Part shown: piece by piece, positions 44,653-50,615 of the stretch | Numbering within the stretch: position 1 is the first letter of the stretch | Layout of the letters: every line of letters starts with the position of its first letter | Assembly: GCA_020634375.1 (NCBI GenBank) | Contig: JACKBX010000004.1 | Location: forward strand, 1 to 64,000 | Reading direction: 5' to 3' | Source of the DNA: Ardenticatenaceae bacterium | Lineage (GTDB): Bacteria; Chloroflexota; Anaerolineae; Promineifilales; Promineifilaceae | DNA: 64,000 nt | Translations under genes and position numbers: made by a program | The notes under the pieces: model-generated | Told to the model about the DNA's origin: nothing | The model's database searches: none | The model's input: only the letters and a program-made list of their open reading frames with translations

Positions 44653-44654
44653 AT

Positions 44655-44698
44655 TTAGCCTTTAGCGATTAGCTTTTAGCTCTTAGCTAATCGCTTAT
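44655..44698. repeat. Word-repeat hairpin, TTAGC family
   Basis: Near-copies of ttagcctttagcgattagctttta are followed by gctcttagctaatcgct. It fills nearly the whole gltX-rodA gap and abuts both genes. Confidence 0.7.
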
Positions 44699-45805
44699 TT
44701 ATCCAAAATCTTGTTTACGATGCCGCATGAGGACGGATTGTACCACACCAATGGCAATAAATAGCGTGATGAGAGAACTACCACCATAACTAACAAAAGG
44801 CAGTGTGAGACCGGTAACGGGAAGTAGACGCACATTCATACCAACACTAACAACTGTCTGAAAAAAGAGAATGGCAGCAATACCTGTGCAAATCAATTTT
44901 CCAACTGGGTCTGGGGTGATGGCCGCGACACGTAGAATGCGCCAAAGGATAAACCCCATCAAAGTCAACACGACCAATGAGCCAAAAACCAGTCCCATTT
45001 CCTCAGTCAACACAGAAAAAATAAAATCTGTGTGTTGCACGCGCAAAAATCCGAGCTGGCTTTGTGTGCCTTGCTGGTAGCCCTTGCCCCATGTACCACC
45101 TGTGCCCACACTAATCACTGCCTGATCGACGTTGAACACATCTTCAGGATCGGCATCTTCAGGGTTTACGAAACTGGTGATGCGTCCTTTTTGGTAATCT
45201 GCCAGATTGGGGTAAACAATTCCGGCAGCAAGAATGCCGACAACGGCCAGAGTAATGAAGTGGGATAACGGCAAACCAGCCAGCCAGATCATGACGAACC
45301 AGATGACGAGGAAAAGAATGGACATACCTAAATCAGGCTGGATGAAGATAAGTCCCACAGGAAGACCCAGGTAAATAAGGGTAGCAATGGTGTTTGAGAA
45401 TTGATTAATGCGGTCGCGGCGTTGAGCAAGAAACTGAGCAAAGGTAATGGTGAGGAAAATACGGCCGAATTCTGATGGTTGAATCTCAACAAATCCTAAA
45501 TTGATCCAGCGCCGCGCGTCGTTGTTGATTTGCCCTGCCGCGACAACGAGAATGAGAGAAAGGACTAGTACTCCATAAATATACCAATGCGCAGAGGCCA
45601 AATAGCGGTAATCAATTCCAGCAAATATGAGCATGGTGATGATACCGGCAATGGCCCAGTAAAATTGCCGCAAAGGATGGCCTTCCAGGGCAGGCGCTCC
45701 AGTGACGGCGCTGCGAATCATGAGGATGCCGTAGGCCGTCAACAGCAGCACGGCTGCTGCCAACCAAATATCGAAGTGCCGCCAGACAGATGTTCTCTCG
45801 GTCAT
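44699..45805 (-). CDS. rodA: SEDS-family peptidoglycan glycosyltransferase RodA
   Basis: A 368-residue polytopic protein (about 10 segments) that polymerises lipid II for the lateral wall. SEDS marks are GIDYRYLASAHWYIYGVLVL, INNDARRWINLGFVEIQPSE with the conserved Arg-Trp and QPSE, the WGKGYQQGTQSQLGFLRVQH loop described by its GTQSQLGFLRVQHTDFIFSV core, and VTGLTLPFVSYGGSSLI. These match RodA more than FtsW. It lies directly downstream of minCDE on the same strand, with the minE stop 65 bp upstream, which suggests coordinated control of division-site placement and wall synthesis. Confidence 0.93.
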   Translation of the reverse strand: MTERTSVWRHFDIWLAAAVLLLTAYGILMIRSAVTGAPALEGHPLRQFYWAIAGIITMLIFAGIDYRYLASAHWYIYGVLVLSLILVVAAGQINNDARRWINLGFVEIQPSEFGRIFLTITFAQFLAQRRDRINQFSNTIATLIYLGLPVGLIFIQPDLGMSILFLVIWFVMIWLAGLPLSHFITLAVVGILAAGIVYPNLADYQKGRITSFVNPEDADPEDVFNVDQAVISVGTGGTWGKGYQQGTQSQLGFLRVQHTDFIFSVLTEEMGLVFGSLVVLTLMGFILWRILRVAAITPDPVGKLICTGIAAILFFQTVVSVGMNVRLLPVTGLTLPFVSYGGSSLITLFIAIGVVQSVLMRHRKQDFG

Positions 45806-45870
45806 AACGGCATTATTTTAGTAAATTGGGGGGATTTGGCGATGTTTCCTACAAAATCCTCATGCGCCAA

Positions 45871-46134
45871 TTACCGATTTCCGGCTCCGTTTCCCGGCAG
45901 TGGGATTTCTGCCACCAGAAAACTTTCTTGGCCGTCCTGGTTCAGGTTGACTTCAACGGCCGTTGCATCAATCGCCAGATGCTTCACAATCACCTGAATA
46001 ATGTCATCCTTGATCATCTCCAGCAAGCCCGGCGAAATATCATTACGATCATGCACCAGCACCATTTGCAGCCGTTTCTTAGCAACAGAGCTGCTGGTTT
46101 CTTTTTTGCCAAAAAGTTGTGCGAACCAACTCAT
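45871..46134 (-). CDS. minE: Cell division topological specificity factor MinE
   Basis: An 87-residue MinE. The anti-MinCD region is KKRLQMVLVHDRNDISPGLL, with the basic cluster followed by the LVHDR strand, and the topological domain is MIKDDIIQVIVKHLAIDATAV. It drives MinD off the membrane to produce pole-to-pole oscillation or gradients. It follows minD by 12 bp. The N-terminal MSWFAQLFGKK is the usual amphipathic membrane-binding start. Contains one ACGGCCGT site. Confidence 0.95.
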   Translation of the reverse strand: MSWFAQLFGKKETSSSVAKKRLQMVLVHDRNDISPGLLEMIKDDIIQVIVKHLAIDATAVEVNLNQDGQESFLVAEIPLPGNGAGNR

Positions 46135-46146
46135 ATTGCTACTCCT

Positions 46147-46950
46147 TTAACGGCCGTTCACCAAATTCTTCCACCACCCACGCAGCCCCGTTTTCGGCGT
46201 CAAATCGAGGAAAGGCACGCTGTCTCCTGCCACCCGCTGCGCCACATTGCGAAACGCATGGCTGGCGCTAGAACCATTCGCGCTGGTCATCGCCACCGGC
46301 AAGCCCTGATTCGTCGAAATCAAAATAGACTCATCTTCTGGAATCACGCCAATCAACTGAATCGCCAAAATATCCAGCACATCATCCACCGAAAGCATAT
46401 CACCCCGCGCCACCATTTCCGGCTTCAGGCGGTTGACAATGAGGTAGCCCGGCCCTTTCTCCTCCGCTTCAATCAGGCCAATGATGCGGTCAGCATCGCG
46501 CACAGATGAGACTTCAGGGTTAGTCACGATCAGCACCTGATCAGAGGGGGCGATGGCATTGCGAAAACCGCGCTCGATACCGGCGGGCGAATCAATGATG
46601 ATGTAGTCCATCTCCTGGCGCAGTTGGTCGCAAACCAAAATCATGTCCGATGGGCTAACAGCCATTTTGTCCCGCGTTTGCGCCGCCGGGATGAGATACA
46701 ACTCCGGCTGACGTTTGTCTTTGATCATCGCCTGCCGCAAACGGCAGCGCCCCTCAATTACGTCCACCAAATCGTAGACGATGCGGTTTTCCAGGCCCAT
46801 GACCACGTCCAAATTGCGCAGGCCAATATCGGCGTCAATGGCGACGACGCGCTTGTCTAACATCGCTAACGCGGAAGCGAGATTCGCGGTAACGGTGGTT
46901 TTGCCCACCCCACCCTTACCGGACGTAACCGTGATAACTTTTGCGCTCAT
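46147..46950 (-). CDS. minD: Septum site-determining ATPase MinD
   Basis: ATP-dependent membrane-associated partner of MinC and MinE. I choose ATG 46950 (MSAKVITVTSGKGG) because GGAG lies a few bases upstream; the frame opens four codons earlier. The deviant Walker A is GKGGVGKTT, switch motifs are VVAIDADIGLRNLDVVMGL, and IIIDSPAGIERG contains the Walker B. The C-terminus TPKTGLRGWWKNLVNGR is an amphipathic helix typical of the membrane-targeting sequence. Order is minC-minD-minE on the minus strand. Confidence 0.96.
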   Translation of the reverse strand: MSAKVITVTSGKGGVGKTTVTANLASALAMLDKRVVAIDADIGLRNLDVVMGLENRIVYDLVDVIEGRCRLRQAMIKDKRQPELYLIPAAQTRDKMAVSPSDMILVCDQLRQEMDYIIIDSPAGIERGFRNAIAPSDQVLIVTNPEVSSVRDADRIIGLIEAEEKGPGYLIVNRLKPEMVARGDMLSVDDVLDILAIQLIGVIPEDESILISTNQGLPVAMTSANGSSASHAFRNVAQRVAGDSVPFLDLTPKTGLRGWWKNLVNGR

Positions 46951-46962
46951 AAGATTCTCCAT

Positions 46963-47018
46963 TAGGTGTCAGGTGTTGAGGTGTCAGGTGTCATGACACT
47001 TTCGCACCTGACACTATC
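46963..47018. repeat. Word-repeat hairpin, GGTGTCA family, between minC and minD
   Basis: The words aggtgtcaggtgt and aggtgtcaggtgtca are followed by tgacacttt and cacctgacac. It overlaps the last bases of minC and ends a few bases before the minD ribosome-binding site, so it could tune relative expression. Confidence 0.75.
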
Positions 47019-47733
47019 TTGTCTGCCAGGGTTCGGCGATGATTTGCCCATCGCGGATGGCCGCTTGCTCTGGCTCGGCCTTGCGCCGTTTGGTTTCCGG
47101 CGGGATGGCGATTTGGTCGGCGATGCGCAGTTGGGTTGGGCTGAGATCGAGGGCGCAGATAACGGCCGTCTCATCACCCAACGCCCCGGCATGAACCAGA
47201 CCACGCAGCCGCCCCCACACCAACACATCCCCGGCGGCAATCACCTCTGCGCCGGGATTGACATCACCCAAAATGACCACCGGCCCTTCGTGATACACCG
47301 ACCGCCCGGAGCGCAATGTTTCCTTCATGATCAGACCCGCGCCGGGAGCGACCTCCGCAGTTTGCTGATAACTGCCGCTGGCGGGCGCGGCGCGTAGGGC
47401 ATTGCCATCCAAATCGGTGTGGCTGCCGGGCAAGCGAATTGCCAATTCCAATTCGCGGGCGGCGCTTTTGGTCGTTTCCTGATTTGCCAGCACCGTCCAC
47501 AGCAGCAGGCGGTGGCGGGCAAAGATGTGTTGGATTTCGGCGAGCTGGTGACGTTGCAACGGCCGTTCCCCCACCTCTAACGCAATCCGACTGCCCTGCA
47601 AAAAATCCTGCTTCTCCGCCAATTCCGCATCCAATCGGGCCAGCACCTCGGCATAATCGCCGCTGCCCATAATGACCAGCAGGCCATCACGAATGCCCTT
47701 GATGCTAATTTCCGGCGAAGGTTGATTGCTCAT
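47014..47733 (-). CDS. minC: Septum site-determining protein MinC
   Basis: Inhibitor of FtsZ assembly, about 239 residues from ATG 47733 (MSNQPSPEISIKG). The N-terminal FtsZ-binding domain covers about 1-110 (DGLLVIMGSGDYAEVLARLD). The C-terminal beta-helical domain has the family pattern SGRSVYHEGPVVILGDVNPG, GAEVIAAGDVLVWGRLRGLV and HAG. This domain dimerises and binds MinD. First of the min operon. The gap of 120 bp upstream includes AT-rich promoter-like sequence and TGAATGG word repeats. Confidence 0.94.
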   Translation of the reverse strand: MSNQPSPEISIKGIRDGLLVIMGSGDYAEVLARLDAELAEKQDFLQGSRIALEVGERPLQRHQLAEIQHIFARHRLLLWTVLANQETTKSAARELELAIRLPGSHTDLDGNALRAAPASGSYQQTAEVAPGAGLIMKETLRSGRSVYHEGPVVILGDVNPGAEVIAAGDVLVWGRLRGLVHAGALGDETAVICALDLSPTQLRIADQIAIPPETKRRKAEPEQAAIRDGQIIAEPWQTR

Positions 47734-47859
47734 AAACAAATAAAGCCCATACGGTTTGAGGTATGGGAAACTGCTTCGGTATGCGGGATACTACAACAAA
47801 ATCAATTGTTGAAATAATACAACAAAACTGGCAGGATTGCAATAATGAATAATGAATGG

Positions 47860-48936
47860 TTAATTGTGAATGGTGACTGGCAGACGGCGTGCGCCCCAGG
47901 AGCCGGGGTGGGATTCAAAGACGCCGGGGCATGGGGTGTGGCATTGTTGGCAACGGCCGTCCCCATCCAACCCCCACTCGCTGAGCGTGTACCAATTGCG
48001 GCCAATGAGCAGATGCCCGCAGGCGTGGCAGTACGTAGATTGGCCGCGCTTGTCATGCACATTGCCCGTGTAGGCGTGGCGCACGCCATTTGCCAGGGCA
48101 ATTTGCCGGGCGCGATGCAGCGTGGCCGGCGGCGTGGGCGGCACATCGCGCATTTTATAGTCCGGGTGAAAAGCGGAAAAGTGCAGGGGCACATCCGGCC
48201 CCAGATTCTCCGCCACCCACTGCGTCATGGCTTGCAGTTCCGCTTCGCCGTCATTCCAGCCGGGGATGAGAAGCGTGGTAATTTCCACCCACACATTCGT
48301 TTCGTGCTTGAGATAGAGCAGCGTCTCCAACACCGGCTGCAATTCCCCGGCGCACAATTTTTGGTAAAACGCCTCCGTGAAGCCCTTCAAATCCACATTG
48401 GCGGCGTCCATGTGCGCGTAAAAGTCGCGGCGCGGTGCGACATTGATGTACCCGGCCGTCACCGCCACCGAATAGATGCCTGCCTCGTGACACGCCTGCG
48501 CCACGTCAATGGCATACTCCATGAAAATGGTGGGGTCGTTGTAGGTGTAGGCCACACTGCGGCAGCCCAGCCGTGCCGCCGCCCGCGCAATGGCTTGCGG
48601 CGAGGCGGCATCGGCCAACGTGTCCATCTCGCGGGATTTGCTGATGTCCCAATTTTGGCAGAATTTGCAGGAGAGATTGCAGCCGGCCGTGCCGAATGAC
48701 AAAATGGGCGTGCCCGGCAGGAAGTGGTTGAGGGGCTTTTTCTCGATGGGGTCTACGCAATAGCCGCTGGAACGGCCGTAAGTGGTCAGCACAATCTGGT
48801 CATCTTCGGCCATGCGCACAAAGCATAGGCCGCGCTGCCCATTGTGCAATTTGCAGGCTCGCGGACACACATCGCATTGAATACGGCCGTCCGCCAATCT
48901 GTGCCAATACCGTGTAGAAATCGTGTGCGCGTTCAT
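47860..48936 (-). CDS. amrS: Radical SAM enzyme of the AmmeMemoRadiSam system
   Basis: A 358-residue radical SAM protein. The iron-sulfur motif CNLSCKFCQNWDISK (Cys-x3-Cys-x2-Cys, about 86-100) is preceded by an N-terminal CDVCPRACKLHNGQRGLC cluster. The C-terminal part contains another Cys set (YCHACGHLLIGRNWY, CQQCHTPCPG), likely binding zinc or a second cluster. This is the AmrS layout. The system usually has three parts: the radical SAM protein, a Memo-like protein and AMMECR1; only the first two occur here, divergently. The last codons (PVTIHN) come from a TGAATGGTTAATTG word repeat. Function in bacteria is largely unknown. Confidence 0.92.
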   Translation of the reverse strand: MNAHTISTRYWHRLADGRIQCDVCPRACKLHNGQRGLCFVRMAEDDQIVLTTYGRSSGYCVDPIEKKPLNHFLPGTPILSFGTAGCNLSCKFCQNWDISKSREMDTLADAASPQAIARAAARLGCRSVAYTYNDPTIFMEYAIDVAQACHEAGIYSVAVTAGYINVAPRRDFYAHMDAANVDLKGFTEAFYQKLCAGELQPVLETLLYLKHETNVWVEITTLLIPGWNDGEAELQAMTQWVAENLGPDVPLHFSAFHPDYKMRDVPPTPPATLHRARQIALANGVRHAYTGNVHDKRGQSTYCHACGHLLIGRNWYTLSEWGLDGDGRCQQCHTPCPGVFESHPGSWGARRLPVTIHN

Positions 48937-48980
48937 CCGTCCTCATTTGCATTATACTACAAGCAGATTTGTTGTCTCTG

Positions 48981-49013
48981 AGAGTTGTCAAATCTTTGAG
49001 ATTTGACAACTCT
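48981..49013. repeat. Perfect 15-bp inverted repeat between amrS and memo genes
   Basis: AGAGTTGTCAAATCT and AGATTTGACAACTCT are exact reverse complements with a 3-base loop. The right arm ends 2 bases before the AAGGAG of the downstream gene. It could be a dispersed REP-like element, an operator dyad for the divergent pair, or a leader hairpin masking the ribosome-binding site. Confidence 0.9.
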
Positions 49014-49027
49014 TTAAGGAGTAAATC

Positions 49028-49831
49028 ATGTCTTACACACGCCAACCGGCCGTTGCCGGTACATTTTATCCCGCTCATTCGCGCCGTTTGCGGGAGATGG
49101 TGCAAGATTTTTTGGCGGCAAGCAAGTCTAAAGAATCGCCCATCACCCCCAAAGCGATCATTGCCCCGCACGCCGGGTACATTTACTCTGGCCTCATTGC
49201 CGGGGCAGCCTATGCGCAAGTGGCCGCGCTGCGCGGCCAAATTACGCGGGTACTGCTGCTCGGCCCGGCGCACACCCTATATTTGCAGGGATTGGCGGCC
49301 TCCAGCGCCGCCTATTTCGCCACGCCCTTGGGCGATGTGGCCGTAGATCAGGAGGCCATCGCCCAAATTTTGCCGCTGCCACAGGTGCGCGTGTTGGATG
49401 CCGCGCACGGCCGTGAACATGGGCTGGAAGTACACCTACCCTTTCTGCAACTCACGCTGGGGTCAGATTTCAAGCTGGTTCCGCTGGTGGTGGGCGACGC
49501 CGACGCCGCCGAGGTCGCCGAGGCGCTGGAGCCGTTGTGGGGCGGCCCCGAAACGCTAATCGTGATCAGTTCGGACTTGAGCCATTTCTTGGATTATGGG
49601 GCGGCGAAAGTGAAGGATGCGGCAACGGCCGTTGCCATCCAGCAGCTAAACCCGGCGGCGTTGGGCGAAAACTCTGCCTGCGGGCGCGTGCCCATTGGCG
49701 GGCTGCTGCACGCGGCGCGGCAGCGCGGCCTGCGCACACATCTGCTCGATTTGCGCAATTCCGGCGACACGGCCGGGCCGAAGGATCGGGTTGTGGGGTA
49801 TGGGGCGTGGGTTGTGGGAACTGAATCCTAA
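49028..49831 (+). CDS. amrB: AmmeMemoRadiSam system protein B (Memo-like)
   Basis: A 267-residue Memo-family protein (LigB-like fold). Motifs are RQPAVAGTFYPAHSRRLREM, IIAPHAGYIYSGLIAGAAYA with the metal-binding-type His, LLLGPAHTLYLQGLA, EHGLEVHLPFLQ and VISSDLSHFLDYGAA. These His residues form the pocket known in human Memo1. Divergent from the radical SAM gene. The C-terminal residues RVVGYGAWVVGTES are encoded by a G-rich repeat (49788-49818). The stop overlaps the convergent higA gene by 4 bp. Confidence 0.93.
   Translation: MSYTRQPAVAGTFYPAHSRRLREMVQDFLAASKSKESPITPKAIIAPHAGYIYSGLIAGAAYAQVAALRGQITRVLLLGPAHTLYLQGLAASSAAYFATPLGDVAVDQEAIAQILPLPQVRVLDAAHGREHGLEVHLPFLQLTLGSDFKLVPLVVGDADAAEVAEALEPLWGGPETLIVISSDLSHFLDYGAAKVKDAATAVAIQQLNPAALGENSACGRVPIGGLLHAARQRGLRTHLLDLRNSGDTAGPKDRVVGYGAWVVGTES
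49788..49818 (+). repeat. G-rich run with G-quadruplex pattern
   Basis: Five runs of three or four G (GGG, GGGG, GGGG, GGG, GGG) are separated by 3-4 bases within 31 bp at the 3' end of the Memo-like gene. This meets the usual pattern for an intramolecular G-quadruplex. It may also be another word repeat (GTGGGGTATGGGG). Confidence 0.7.
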
Positions 49832-50235
49832 ACAAAAACAGCAGGCGACACATGAAACCGCGCTGCAAGCTCCCTGATCTGGCGCACATTCAATTCTCGT
49901 TTGCCATTGAGAATTTCTGAAACAACGCCTTGCGAGCCAATTTCTGGCAAGTCAGATTGGCGCAAGCCATGCTCGGCCATCAAATATTGCAAAACTTCCG
50001 CGCCGCCAGCCTGCGGTATGGCAATGTGCTTTTCTTCGTAAGCGTGAATGAGCGTGCCCAGCGTGTCCAAAAATTCATACATGGGGTGCATTTCATCAGT
50101 GCCAACTTCGTCAATCAATTGGTTCAATTGGTCAACGGCACGATCATAATCTTGCTCATTGAGGATGGTTAAATATGGGCTAACAGCTAACCAATGGGGC
50201 TGAATTTCTTGAATCATCAGGGTCATAATTTCCAC
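49828..50235 (-). CDS. higA: HigA-type antitoxin
   Basis: A 135-residue antitoxin. The N-terminal half is helical (EQDYDRAVDQLNQLIDEVGT, IPQAGGAEVLQYLM) and the C-terminal helix-turn-helix reads HGLRQSDLPEIGSQGVVSEI followed by LNGKREL. It should bind and neutralise HigB and repress the operon. Its start overlaps the higB stop by 13 bp, the toxin-first order typical of higBA. The long N-terminal region is typical of the HigA group with about 130 residues. Confidence 0.9.
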   Translation of the reverse strand: MEIMTLMIQEIQPHWLAVSPYLTILNEQDYDRAVDQLNQLIDEVGTDEMHPMYEFLDTLGTLIHAYEEKHIAIPQAGGAEVLQYLMAEHGLRQSDLPEIGSQGVVSEILNGKRELNVRQIRELAARFHVSPAVFV

Positions 50236-50510
50236 ATTCCCCTATCGTACTCTGAATGAGTGAGAACGTGACGGATGTAAACTTTACCGCGATTAAAATG
50301 TATGGAAGCGATAAGCCGGTATTTATTCCCGCCAATATTGAAGACAATCAACTCGCCCACTTTATCCGCCGAAGGGAACGTGAACCGCAATTCATTGAAA
50401 CTAGAAAACTCGCCTTTGTCCATGATTTTGAACCAGCGCAAAAGTGAGCTTTGGCTGTCTGGGTATTGCTCCCAAAAGGTTCGCAGCGTTTTTTGCGAGA
50501 TGACATGCAT
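50223..50510 (-). CDS. higB: HigB-type toxin (mRNA interferase, RelE fold)
   Basis: A 95-residue toxin. Family marks are ISQKTLRTFWEQYPDSQSSL, FNELRFTFPSADKVG, VFNIGGNKYRLIASIHFNRG and VYIRHVLTHSEYDRG, with basic and His residues (Arg-x-His, His-x3-Tyr) expected to cut mRNA on the ribosome. It precedes higA. The promoter region contains a perfect palindrome (50521-50539). Confidence 0.92.
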   Translation of the reverse strand: MHVISQKTLRTFWEQYPDSQSSLLRWFKIMDKGEFSSFNELRFTFPSADKVGELIVFNIGGNKYRLIASIHFNRGKVYIRHVLTHSEYDRGMWKL

Positions 50511-50520
50511 GGATCTTAGT

Positions 50521-50539
50521 TTATCTCAAAATGAGATAA
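50521..50539. promoter_or_regulatory. Palindromic operator of higBA
   Basis: TTATCTCAAAATGAGATAA is a perfect dyad with 8-base arms and a 3-base centre, 10 bp upstream of the higB ATG. A TATAAT on the minus strand (plus 50548-50553) lies just beyond, so the dyad would cover the transcription start. It is probably where HigA binds. Confidence 0.85.
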
Positions 50540-50547
50540 GAGGCAAT

Positions 50548-50553
50548 ATTATA
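50548..50553 (-). promoter_or_regulatory. Probable -10 box of higBA
   Basis: TATAAT reads on the minus strand at these positions. The -35 box is not clear. Transcription would start near 50540, at the edge of the palindrome. Confidence 0.55.
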
Positions 50554-50615
50554 TTTGCAATGGTCGTAAACTGACATTTTGTCAGCCCGTCACCTTGTCA
50601 CCGTGTCCGGCATCA

